This document shows positions 43,455 through 52,338 of a stretch of DNA of 64,000 bases, piece by piece (within the stretch, counting starts at the first letter, position 1; each line of letters starts with the position of its first letter). The position numbers and the translations under genes are program-made. The stretch covers positions 6,138,001 to 6,202,000 of the forward strand of contig AP025576.1 of the NCBI GenBank assembly GCA_022845955.1, read 5' to 3'. The notes under the pieces are model-generated. The model had not been told where the DNA came from. It did not search any database and worked only from the letters and a program-made list of their open reading frames with translations. The DNA is from Lachnospiraceae bacterium (lineage in GTDB: Bacteria > Bacillota > Clostridia > Lachnospirales > Lachnospiraceae).

Positions 43455-45661
43455 ATCACATGTGGAAGGATTATTCCAGAAGCTTTATAAAAAACAGCAG
43501 GGCCTCCAGTATATCCATTATGGCTGCCGCCCTGATTTCCAGTCTGTTATTATCATTTTTATGCAGTTTTTTTTATAATTTGTGGCTTTATGATGTAGAA
43601 AGGGTCCTTATTGAAGAAGGGGACTGGCAGGGGCGAATTACCGGTAATATAAGCGCAGAGGATCTGCTTGCCATACAGAATTATGCCAATGTGGAACGTG
43701 TTGTTATCAATGAGGAATTAACGACGCAGGAGGCGGTCGTGGCAGATGTGTATTTCCGGAATGCCCGGACTGTGTTTCAGGATATGCCCCGGATTATCCG
43801 GGGAATGGGGCTTGAGGAGGATGCGGCTTCCTATAATGTGCTGCTTTTATCCAAATACCTGATCCATGATCCGGAGGATGAGGTGCCTCCGCTTTTATTG
43901 ACCTTTTATCTTCTTATAATAGCGTTGGTTTCTATTTCCCTGATTCTGGTCATTCATAATTCCTTTGCGGTTACCATGAATGCCAGGGTGCGCCAGTTCG
44001 GGATTTTTTCCAGTATCGGCGCTACGCCGGGCCAGATACGGACCTGCCTTCTGCAGGAGGCCTCTGTGCTGTGTGCCCTTCCTATCCTTGCCGGTATCGT
44101 ACTCGGAATCGCTTTCAGCTTCGGAGCGAAGCAGGGAATGGAAATGATAGCCAGGGATATGCCGGGGCGGTATATCATTCCTTTTCAATACCATCCCGCG
44201 ATCTTTGTAGTCACCCTGTTTATCTGCTATGCAACCGTCCTGTTTTCCGCCTGGCTTCCCGCCGCAAAGTTAAGCAGGCTCACCCCGCTGGAGGCCATCC
44301 GGGAGACGGGCGGGCTGCAGCTAAAGAGGAGAAAACACTCCCCTGTGCTCACTCTGCTGTTCGGGACGGAAGGAGAACTGGCAGGAAATGCCCTGAAAGC
44401 CCAGAAGAAAAACCTGCGTACCTCCACCCTGTCTCTGACATTGTCGTTCCTCGGTTTTTCCATGATGTTTTGCTTTTTTGCCCTGACCGATCTCAGCCTC
44501 CAATATACGTATATTGAAAAATATCAGGACGCATGGGATATCATGATTACCGTCAAAGATACGGAAATCGTGAATTACGGGACTACAGAAGAGCTGGGGA
44601 AGCTGGACGGAGTCCGGGATTTAACCATCTACCAGAAAACAGAGGCTATTGTCCCGATCCCGGAAGCGGGCATCAGTCCCAAACTGGCCGCTCTCGGAGG
44701 CCCGGCAGCCGTAGCGGGATCCTCTGTATCCCATACGGACGGCTTCTGGCTGGTAAAAGCGCCGGTCGTCATTCTGGATGATGCCTCATTCCTCCGGTAT
44801 TGTGAACAGATCGGTATAACGCCGGGTCTGGACGGAACAATTATCCTGAACCGTATTTGGGACAGTCTGCACAGTGTCTTTCGTTACCGGGAATATGTCC
44901 CCTTTATTACCGAGGATTTCCCTTCGATTGTCCTGCAGAATGCAGAGGGCGGAGAACAGACCGGAGAGCTCCCCATACTTGGCTATACCGGAGAACTCCC
45001 TGTCCTGAAAGAAGAATACGACGACTATACACTGGTGCAGTTTCTCCCCTTGTCCTTATGGGAGAAAATAGCAGATAATGTGGGATATACGGAAAAGGAT
45101 ACCTTAATCCGGATACTGGCAGGGGAAGGCGTTACTCTTGATGAGCTTACTGCACTGGAAATGCAGGCCGGTAAGCTGGTCAGCGCTTCTTATGATTGTG
45201 AAAGTGAAAACCGGCTCGAAGATAACATTACCAATGATAACATAATAAGAGCCTATAAGCTGGTGCTGGGTTCCTTCTGCGTCCTGCTTGCAATCATCGG
45301 GCTTGCCAACGTCTTTTCCTATACCCTTGGCTTCCTGCGCCAAAGGAAGCAGGAGCTGGCCCGGTATATGTCCGTTGGGCTGACGCCTGCCGGCATCCGG
45401 AAGATGTTTATTGTGGAAGCCCTGGTTATTGCCGGACGTCCGGTGCTCATTACGCTGCCCCTTACTTTTTTCTTCGTCGTATTTACCGCAAAGGCCAGTT
45501 ATCTGAAGCTGATGGAAGCCTTTCGTGAAATCCCGGTTGCGGCAATTGCCTTGTTCAGCCTTGCCATTTTCGCTTTTGTGGCCCTGGCTTATTATATCGG
45601 AGGAAAACGGATTTTAAAATACAGCCTGGCGGATGCTTTACGTGATGATACACTGGCATAA
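43451..45661 (+). CDS. FtsX-like ABC permease (BceB-like)
   Basis: 736 residues. One N-terminal membrane segment, three around residues 155-290 with an FtsX domain (IFSSIGATPGQIRTCLLQEA), one near 330, a large external region (~350-600) and three C-terminal segments with a second FtsX domain (RYMSVGLTPAGIRKMFIVEA). This layout fits transporters for antimicrobial peptides or lipids. GTG at 43451 overlaps the ATPase stop; an ATG at 43460 behind GGGGGTG is an alternative start. Confidence 0.92.
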   Translation: MNHMWKDYSRSFIKNSRASSISIMAAALISSLLLSFLCSFFYNLWLYDVERVLIEEGDWQGRITGNISAEDLLAIQNYANVERVVINEELTTQEAVVADVYFRNARTVFQDMPRIIRGMGLEEDAASYNVLLLSKYLIHDPEDEVPPLLLTFYLLIIALVSISLILVIHNSFAVTMNARVRQFGIFSSIGATPGQIRTCLLQEASVLCALPILAGIVLGIAFSFGAKQGMEMIARDMPGRYIIPFQYHPAIFVVTLFICYATVLFSAWLPAAKLSRLTPLEAIRETGGLQLKRRKHSPVLTLLFGTEGELAGNALKAQKKNLRTSTLSLTLSFLGFSMMFCFFALTDLSLQYTYIEKYQDAWDIMITVKDTEIVNYGTTEELGKLDGVRDLTIYQKTEAIVPIPEAGISPKLAALGGPAAVAGSSVSHTDGFWLVKAPVVILDDASFLRYCEQIGITPGLDGTIILNRIWDSLHSVFRYREYVPFITEDFPSIVLQNAEGGEQTGELPILGYTGELPVLKEEYDDYTLVQFLPLSLWEKIADNVGYTEKDTLIRILAGEGVTLDELTALEMQAGKLVSASYDCESENRLEDNITNDNIIRAYKLVLGSFCVLLAIIGLANVFSYTLGFLRQRKQELARYMSVGLTPAGIRKMFIVEALVIAGRPVLITLPLTFFFVVFTAKASYLKLMEAFREIPVAAIALFSLAIFAFVALAYYIGGKRILKYSLADALRDDTLA

Positions 45662-45718
45662 TACCCGGCGTCCCACAAAGCAGGCAGGCCCCCGTATGCG
45701 CCGCCTGCCTGCTTTGTT

Positions 45719-46774
45719 CTACTTTTCTATCCTTTTTACCAATGCCTTTCCTTCCTCTTCCGTACTGGCGCTAATCGAAAACATCACGCCTTCCGGTTTC
45801 AGATTTTCAAGCATACGATCCAGTTCCCCGGGTGCCACCTCAATCTGTATCCTTTTACCGGCATCCTGGATTTTCTTGAGCACAGGCAGCCAGTGGGAAG
45901 CCGTGGGCTGTCCCGCGCCGTAGACCCACTGAATGCCTTTCAGCTTATCAATAGCAAGCAGCCTGTCCAGGTGCTTCAGGGCATCCGGACCGTCCAGATG
46001 GTATATGCTGGCATCCAGGAAATCCAGCTCTTCCAGAAGCTCTCCCACTACCAGCTCTTCATACATCTGCGTGGATATCATACAGGAAAAATCACAGCAG
46101 GTAGGATACCATCTTCCCGGATGCCAGATACCCATCCAGCAGGTGCTGCCTTCCTGGTATTTGGTGGTCATGGTATACAGTTCTTCATAAATTTCCCGGA
46201 AAGCGGGAAGGAGATCCATAGCTGCCTTCCGGATAAATGCAGGCTGATCCAGGGTATCCATGCACAGCTCCTGCGGGCCTCTCATGGATACCAGCCCGTC
46301 CAGCCCCGGGTGGATATCCGTAACGCCCACCAGGTATTTCCCCTTACCATCCTCTACCGCGGCTTGGGTGATTTCAAGCATTTTCCGGTAATATTCATTC
46401 TGTCTGCATAGCAGAAAGCCCTGGTATTCCTCCACGTCCTCATCCGTGAGGAAGGGAACGGACCAACTGGTATCCTCTCCGAATTCCAGCTTGGTTCCGA
46501 AACAGGCCGCAAAATAGTCCGGTCCCAGGTTGGGATTCAGCGCAGGGAACGCTTCCCCTCCGTAATAGGTATTGCGCATTTCCCAGTTGCTGCTTTTTAT
46601 AATGTATTCGGTGTCCATCCATCGTTCCTTGAGGGAAGTATGGCGGCTTTCCGGCTTTTTCTCCTGTTTCGCTCTGGGCGCCCGGATGCTTACAAGAGGA
46701 CGGTCATGGTTTTCCATCGCCCAGTATTCCAGGTATCTTTTTCTGATTTTGTCCCAATTTTCACAATATTCCAT
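45719..46774 (-). CDS. uroporphyrinogen-decarboxylase-like protein
   Basis: 351 residues with URO-D/CmuA-type TIM-barrel features: an N-terminal WAMENHDRPLVSI, central YLVGVTDIHPGLDGL and SMRGPQELCMDTLD, and HLDGPDALKHLDRLLAI. URO-D-fold proteins in glycan or methyl-transfer clusters are methyltransferase-like enzymes of unclear substrate; true heme synthesis is unlikely because no other heme genes occur here. It is the last gene after YesN and YesM and has the RBS leader hairpin. Function unresolved. Confidence 0.78.
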   Translation of the reverse strand: MEYCENWDKIRKRYLEYWAMENHDRPLVSIRAPRAKQEKKPESRHTSLKERWMDTEYIIKSSNWEMRNTYYGGEAFPALNPNLGPDYFAACFGTKLEFGEDTSWSVPFLTDEDVEEYQGFLLCRQNEYYRKMLEITQAAVEDGKGKYLVGVTDIHPGLDGLVSMRGPQELCMDTLDQPAFIRKAAMDLLPAFREIYEELYTMTTKYQEGSTCWMGIWHPGRWYPTCCDFSCMISTQMYEELVVGELLEELDFLDASIYHLDGPDALKHLDRLLAIDKLKGIQWVYGAGQPTASHWLPVLKKIQDAGKRIQIEVAPGELDRMLENLKPEGVMFSISASTEEEGKALVKRIEK

Positions 46775-46810
46775 ATCTGCTCCCGTCTGCGTGAGATAAA
46801 CGCGTGTCAG
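46775..46810 (-). promoter_or_regulatory. leader hairpin next to RBS (URO-D-like copy)
   Basis: Minus-strand stem GCGT/ACGC (46800-46803 with 46789-46792), seven-base loop, then CAGACGGGAGC and the ATG, 14 nt from the stem base. Confidence 0.5.
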
Positions 46811-46872
46811 TCATGCCGGCTGTCCTTGCGCTTTTTTGTGTGTCAACCGGTTTTCTATTCTTTTTTTCTATT

Positions 46873-48471
46873 CTATTTTTTTGACCCTGCCATCTGGTAT
46901 TCGGAGGGCGTACATCCACAGAACAGCTTGAACCGTTTGCTGAAATAATAAGGATCGGAAAAACCGGTAAGTTCAGCCGCTTCCGCACACCGGATGCCCT
47001 CTTCCCTTAGAAGCCCTCTGGCTTTTTCAATACGGATTTCTTCCAGCCGCTGCATGATGGTTTTCCCGGTCTGTGTCTTATAGACACGCCGGATGTAACT
47101 GTTCTCGAAAAATAAATGTTCCGCTATGGTGCTGACCGAAAGATTTCCCTCCGGGTAATGCTCCTGAAGATACTGTTCTATTTTATTGACCAATATCTCC
47201 TTTTTGCTGCCCACCGGGACGTAGGTACAGTCCGAAAGCATTTCATAGACATAGTTTTTTATGATTTCCTTTACCTGGGCTACCGTAAAGCAGTCCTTCA
47301 GATCGGTTATAATGCTGTCCTGCATCTGCAGATAGTCGGAAATCGGGTTTTCATTCGTCTGCCTGAAATAGGAATGGATGCCTATCATGAGGGAATAGTA
47401 TACATTTATTATGTATTGAAAGGAAAACATCTGGTTCTCGGACAGGCCGAACATTTTTTCCAGAATATCATCCACCTTGGAATAATCCCTCAGTTCAAAG
47501 CATTTGATGAGCAGGTTGATATCCTGGGTGCTGTAAAAGGCCACATCGGTATTGAGCGACTTTAAATCCTCATAGCAGGCAACCTTCCGGTGCACCTTGG
47601 TACTGTTTTCAAAAACAAGCCTGGCCTGTTTGTAGGCTTCCTGCAGACGGCCCAGTCCTTCTTCCGCACAGCTCAGGGCAGCCGAATCCGGCATCCCATC
47701 CGTCATGCCCTCTTTTCCGTCCTCCAGCAGTGCTTCATAGGCCTTTCGTATCCGCTCCATGGTTCCTTCTTTCCTGTCCGCAACATGGGCGATTGTAATA
47801 CAGCTGCCGTCGTTGCGCAAGCAATAGCTGCCGATTCCCGCCCCTCCCAAAGAGGCCTCCAGCCGCTCCCGGATCCTGGTACTATCGCAGTCGGCACAGC
47901 CTTTGCGCATCCGCAGGATCGCCACCACATAATGGCTTCCTTTGCGGGGAAGTCCTTCCAGAAAAGGCCTTTCTTCCAGGGAAGTATCTGCTTTCGGGGA
48001 GGAATCCGCTTTCTTCCACAGCAGAAGCTCCGGCTGGGCTTCCACCGCATCTCGTAAGAGCATTTCCTGCCTCAGGTGCTTGTTTTTCTTGGATTCATCA
48101 ATATCCTTGATGCATTTTCCCAAGGCTTCCTTCAGTTCTTCCTTATCAAAGGGTTTGAGCAGATAATCGAACACATTCAGCTTGATCGCCTGATGGGCAA
48201 AGGAAAATTCATCATAGGCCGTCATGATAATTACCCTTGTTTCGTTTTCCGTACCCTTAATGGCTTCGCAGGCCTCCAGCCCGTTCATTCTTGACATAGC
48301 AATGTCCATAAACACAATATCCGGATGCCATTCCCGTATCAGGGAAAGCGCCTCCTCCCCATCCTTGGCATAACCGCATATTTCACAATGCAGCTCCCCC
48401 CAGTCTATGATCCGGGACAGATACTGCAGATAGATAGTTTCATCATCCACAAGAAGAACCTTATACTTCAT
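46873..48471 (-). CDS. YesN-type response regulator with AraC domain
   Basis: 532 residues. Receiver at 1-120 (VLLVDDETIYLQYL, phospho-Asp in VFMDIAMSRMNGLE, Lys in YLLKPFDKEE), a middle region, and AraC helix-turn-helices at ~430-525 (LSVSTIAEHLFFENSYIRRV; PYYFSKRFKLFCGCTPSEYQ). AAGGAG lies within the end of the kinase gene, which it overlaps by 11 bp. It should control the importer encoded at 50553-53739. Confidence 0.95.
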   Translation of the reverse strand: MKYKVLLVDDETIYLQYLSRIIDWGELHCEICGYAKDGEEALSLIREWHPDIVFMDIAMSRMNGLEACEAIKGTENETRVIIMTAYDEFSFAHQAIKLNVFDYLLKPFDKEELKEALGKCIKDIDESKKNKHLRQEMLLRDAVEAQPELLLWKKADSSPKADTSLEERPFLEGLPRKGSHYVVAILRMRKGCADCDSTRIRERLEASLGGAGIGSYCLRNDGSCITIAHVADRKEGTMERIRKAYEALLEDGKEGMTDGMPDSAALSCAEEGLGRLQEAYKQARLVFENSTKVHRKVACYEDLKSLNTDVAFYSTQDINLLIKCFELRDYSKVDDILEKMFGLSENQMFSFQYIINVYYSLMIGIHSYFRQTNENPISDYLQMQDSIITDLKDCFTVAQVKEIIKNYVYEMLSDCTYVPVGSKKEILVNKIEQYLQEHYPEGNLSVSTIAEHLFFENSYIRRVYKTQTGKTIMQRLEEIRIEKARGLLREEGIRCAEAAELTGFSDPYYFSKRFKLFCGCTPSEYQMAGSKK

Positions 48472-50242
48472 GTCCGCCGCTCCTTTTCAGATTGATGCAT
48501 AAGGCAATACTGGTGCCGATAGGGGTATCATCCAGCTGGATGCAGGTACCCCTGCCATAAAAAATCTTCAGCCGTTCCGACACATTTTTCAGCCCGAAGC
48601 TTTCCGTATCCGTTTCCTTCTGCTCTCCCGATAAAATCCGTCCGAAGGTTTCCCGGCTCATGCCGATTCCGTCGTCGACCACATAAATATAAGCCCAGTC
48701 ATCCACAAGCTCTCCGGTAACCAGGATATGTCCCCTGCCGTTTTTTGGTTTAATGCCATGGTAAATGGCATTCTCTATCAGCGGCTGCAGCGTCAGCTTG
48801 GGAATCTTAAAAGCGCGCAGCTCCTCCGGCATTTCTATGGAATAGCTGAGGCTGTCGTTATAGCGTACCGACTGGATTTCCAGATATTTCTGCAGTGCCT
48901 CCAGTTCCTGATCCATCCAGACCCAGTCCAGCCCCTTGTTCAGCACCAGCCTGTAATAATCCGCGAGCAGTTTAATCATGCGGCTGGCATCCCCAAAACA
49001 TTCCATGCTGTTTAAGCAGAAAATGGTATCCAGGGTGTTATACAGGAAATGGGGTTTGATCTGGGCCTGGAGCAAAGCCAGCTCCAGCCGTCTTTTTTCT
49101 TTTTTTTCATTGGTTACCTTTTCGAACAGCTCCCGGTTCATACAGACCATCTGGTTAAAGCTGGATATCAGAATGCCTTCTTCATTTTCCGCATCCGTTT
49201 CCGGCAGATTCTCCGGAAGGGAATCGGTGAATTTACGCATATGCCCGGACAGCTGGGAAATGGGGCGGGCAATGCGGCGGGCGATAGCAATGCTCAGTAC
49301 ATTAAACACACACAGAAGAAGCAGGCTCACCCCGATAATGACCAGGGTCATGTTATTTACTGCCGACAAAGAGGCTTTAACGTCCAAAACCGTAGTCAGC
49401 CTCCAGGTATCGTTCACCTGGTAGCTGCCTATCCGGTATCCCGGCGCTGCCTTTTTATCTTCCACCCGGCTGGATATTTCCTCCGAACAGGCGGACTGGG
49501 CATTGTAATCAGACGCGGCGCGCAGCACCCTCATGGCCTCCCTGTCGTCGCTGGAAAGGAGCATACCGTTTTTATCCGTCAGATAAATATCCACTTCCGG
49601 GGCGCCGTCCTTATACTGATAGGTTTCATACAGCCTCTGTTCGTCCAGCTCCAGGATGATGTAGCCCACATCCGCATTGCTCTCCACATCTCTTAATACC
49701 TTTACATAATGCAGGTTAAAACCGGAAAATGCGGATTCTATCCTGAGGGAATAATACCACTGGCCGGTGGTGGTGATCCCCATATCCCCAAACTGCCGTA
49801 CCAGCTCCAGGTTTCCGTCCGAGCTTCGGTAGGAGCGGTTCCGCTCCTTCTCATACATATCCCCGTTATTATAAAGGACAGCAATATGGCCCACATCCGG
49901 GTAAAGAAGAAAGCTGTTTTCAATAATATTCAGGATTTTCTTTTTCGTGGACGTATTATACAGGTTGGGGTAAAAAAGGGATGAACCGTTCAGTTCCAGG
50001 GTATTATTCAGATTTACGATAATACTGTTGCAGCAGCTGGCGGTATTGGATGCCAGCCCTGCCATCTGCTGCACAATCAGATTATCCTCATAATTCCTAC
50101 CCTGTATGAGTTTTTCGTACATCTGGCTGCTGTAAATCCCCCGCAGGACAAAAATGATGCAGATGACCAGCACCGTAAAAAAAAAAATAAAGGAATAGCT
50201 GATCCGCTGCTGGATCGACAGGTTTTTCAGTCTCTTTTTCAT
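48461..50242 (-). CDS. YesM-type sensor histidine kinase
   Basis: 593 residues. Membrane segment at ~17-40, an extracytoplasmic Cache-like sensor of ~250 residues, a second segment (MTLVIIGVSLLLLCVFNVLS), HAMP, and the kinase core with QAQIKPHFLYNTLDTIFCLN and an HATPase domain (VVDDGIGMSRETF, SFGLKNVSERL). Start at 50242 chosen at the second in-frame Met, after GGTGGGGG. It lies downstream of a foldback element that separates it from the ABC permease genes. Confidence 0.94.
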   Translation of the reverse strand: MKKRLKNLSIQQRISYSFIFFFTVLVICIIFVLRGIYSSQMYEKLIQGRNYEDNLIVQQMAGLASNTASCCNSIIVNLNNTLELNGSSLFYPNLYNTSTKKKILNIIENSFLLYPDVGHIAVLYNNGDMYEKERNRSYRSSDGNLELVRQFGDMGITTTGQWYYSLRIESAFSGFNLHYVKVLRDVESNADVGYIILELDEQRLYETYQYKDGAPEVDIYLTDKNGMLLSSDDREAMRVLRAASDYNAQSACSEEISSRVEDKKAAPGYRIGSYQVNDTWRLTTVLDVKASLSAVNNMTLVIIGVSLLLLCVFNVLSIAIARRIARPISQLSGHMRKFTDSLPENLPETDAENEEGILISSFNQMVCMNRELFEKVTNEKKEKRRLELALLQAQIKPHFLYNTLDTIFCLNSMECFGDASRMIKLLADYYRLVLNKGLDWVWMDQELEALQKYLEIQSVRYNDSLSYSIEMPEELRAFKIPKLTLQPLIENAIYHGIKPKNGRGHILVTGELVDDWAYIYVVDDGIGMSRETFGRILSGEQKETDTESFGLKNVSERLKIFYGRGTCIQLDDTPIGTSIALCINLKRSGGHEV

Positions 50243-50317
50243 GTATGCCCCCACCATTGTTTCTTCTTATTATAGAGTAACCCGGCGGCGGTTACAATCT
50301 GTCTGTCAATTCTGGGT

Positions 50318-50548
50318 GCAGATAAAAAAGTTTGGTGTCCCCCGCCCCTGCTTCCCTGTGCGGCCTGCTGCCCTGCAAGGATTCCTGGAAGGGGCGTTAT
50401 AAGCACGCCGGTCCTTAGGCGGCGTCCTTTGCCGCCTTAGTACCGCTGCGTGATTATCCGAGCGAAAGCGTCCCCTGGAAGGAACCTTGCAGGGCAGCAG
50501 GCCGCACAGGGAAGCAGGGGCGGGGGACACCAAACTTTTTTTATCTGC
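50318..50548. repeat. 231-bp foldback element, family 2
   Basis: Ends GCAGATAAAAAAGTTTGG... and ...CCAAACTTTTTTTATCTGC, then about 60 bp of GC-rich complementary arm (GCTTCCCTGTGCGGCCTGCTG...), and a 70-bp centre with small palindromes. A right-hand half copy is at 54101-54155 and an 18-bp end remnant at 18678. It lies between the permease stop and the kinase. Confidence 0.82.
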
Positions 50549-50552
50549 CCCG

Positions 50553-51395
50553 TCAATTCTTCATGCCGGAATATACAAACGCATCGCTTACCTTGTTGCT
50601 GAAGAAGATATACAAAAGGATGACCGGAAAGCTGGCAATGACAAGGGACGCCCCCACTGGCCCCCAATCGGTGGAAAACTGTCCGTAAAATCCGGCAAGC
50701 CCCAGCGGCAGCGTTTTCAGTTCATTTTTGGTAATCAGAATCAGCGCAAGGCTGAATTCATTCCAATGGGACATAAACTGATAAATCACCAGCACCGAAA
50801 TAGCCGACTTCATCAGCGGAAGGATAATGCTGAAATACGTTCTCATAAAACCTGCCCCCTCCAAATATGCGGATTCTTCCAGTTCCAGGGGAAGGGTGAG
50901 GTAAAATCCATACAGTACCATCACACCGAACGGAAAACTCAGGGCCGTATACGGAATGATCAGCGACCACAGAGTATTGGTCAGATGAAGGTTCTTCACC
51001 ATGACCACCAGAGGCGTCATAACGGCCTGTATGGGTATAAACATACCTGCCATAACCAGGGAATGCAGAGCTTTTGTCGTGCGCACCCGCACCCTGGCTA
51101 CCACATAAGTAAAGGTAAGGCAGAAAAGAATCCCCAGAAACATAGCGGTGAGGGATACCACAATACTGTTCCTGAAATAAAGGGGGATATCAAACTGGGT
51201 CACCGCCTTCACATAATTGCTCCACTGGGGTACGATAGGCGGCCCGAAAGGGTTGGTGACAAAAATTTCTTCGTTATTTTTCAGGGAATAAAACCCCATC
51301 CAGATGACCGGATAGAGACAGACTACCGCATAGAGGATCATTAGAAAATAGACCGGGATCCACGCGGGCCTGAACCTTCTTCTTTTATGTTCCAT
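50553..51395 (-). CDS. carbohydrate ABC transporter permease (MalG type)
   Basis: 280 residues, six membrane segments. EAA loop LEESAYLEGAGFMRTYFSII near residue 180; C-terminal KVSDAFVYSGMKN. The ATG at 51395 follows GGGAGG; the first in-frame Met upstream lacks a site. The stop is five bases from the foldback element of family 2. Partner of the permease at 51431. Confidence 0.92.
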   Translation of the reverse strand: MEHKRRRFRPAWIPVYFLMILYAVVCLYPVIWMGFYSLKNNEEIFVTNPFGPPIVPQWSNYVKAVTQFDIPLYFRNSIVVSLTAMFLGILFCLTFTYVVARVRVRTTKALHSLVMAGMFIPIQAVMTPLVVMVKNLHLTNTLWSLIIPYTALSFPFGVMVLYGFYLTLPLELEESAYLEGAGFMRTYFSIILPLMKSAISVLVIYQFMSHWNEFSLALILITKNELKTLPLGLAGFYGQFSTDWGPVGASLVIASFPVILLYIFFSNKVSDAFVYSGMKN

Positions 51396-51430
51396 TCTTA
51401 CTTTCCTCCCTGCCATACGCAGCCATCGAT

Positions 51431-52315
51431 TCAGTATTGTCCGTCAAACCGTTCCGTAAGCTTATTGATCACCAGCATCATTCCCACGCAGATTATCACG
51501 ATGACCACTGCGATTGCGCTGCCGTAGCCATATTTCTGCAGGCCGAAAAGGGCTTTATACATCATGATAGGCATAGTATAGCTGGAATTTCCGGGACCTC
51601 CGCCCGTCATCAGGAAAATCATTTCAAAAGCCCGGAAACCGTAGGTGATGCACATAACCACACATACCTTTATTGTAGGAATGGTAAGCGGGAGCGTAAT
51701 ATGAAAAAACTGCTGCCGTTTATCCGCCCCGTCAATATAGGAGGCTTCATAATAGACATCGGGCACGTTTTTCATAGCCGCATAAATAATGAGCATATGA
51801 TACCCCATGCCTTTCCAGGACTCCGCCAGGACAATAGCTATCACTCCTTTTACCGGTTCATAAAGCCAGTTCTGTTCCCAGGACAGCCCCAGATGCCTTG
51901 CCAGCTGGTTGATAAGCCCGAAATCCCCGTGATACACGGAAATCCACAATTGTGCCACCACCGACACGGACAGCAGCACCGGGAAGAAATAAACATCTTT
52001 AAAAAAACGTCTGCCCTTTATATTAAAATTCGCCAGAAAATAAGCGAATAAGGTTCCCAGCCCTATCTGGTATACGGTGAGCACCCCGGAATACAGCAGA
52101 CTGTTACGGATGGAAACCTTCAGATCTCTCGATGTAAAAAGCCGTTTGAAATTATCCAGTCCCGTAAATACGGCCTCATTCACCCCATCCCATTCCGTAA
52201 AGCTCATTGCCGCCGATTCCGCCAGCGGTATAACGATGATCAGACAAAACAGGATAATTACCGGAGCCGTGAACAGGCACATCGCCGCTTTCTTTTTTCG
52301 AAATAACGGATTCAT
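51431..52315 (-). CDS. carbohydrate ABC transporter permease (MalF type)
   Basis: 294 residues, six membrane segments; EAA loop YYEASYIDGADKRQQFFHIT and FLMTGGGPGNSSYTMPIMMY mark the MalF branch. GGGGGA lies close before the ATG. Second gene of the binding protein, permease, permease operon. Confidence 0.93.
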   Translation of the reverse strand: MNPLFRKKKAAMCLFTAPVIILFCLIIVIPLAESAAMSFTEWDGVNEAVFTGLDNFKRLFTSRDLKVSIRNSLLYSGVLTVYQIGLGTLFAYFLANFNIKGRRFFKDVYFFPVLLSVSVVAQLWISVYHGDFGLINQLARHLGLSWEQNWLYEPVKGVIAIVLAESWKGMGYHMLIIYAAMKNVPDVYYEASYIDGADKRQQFFHITLPLTIPTIKVCVVMCITYGFRAFEMIFLMTGGGPGNSSYTMPIMMYKALFGLQKYGYGSAIAVVIVIICVGMMLVINKLTERFDGQY

Positions 52316-52338
52316 CTTTTCCCCCTTTCTTCCTTCTT

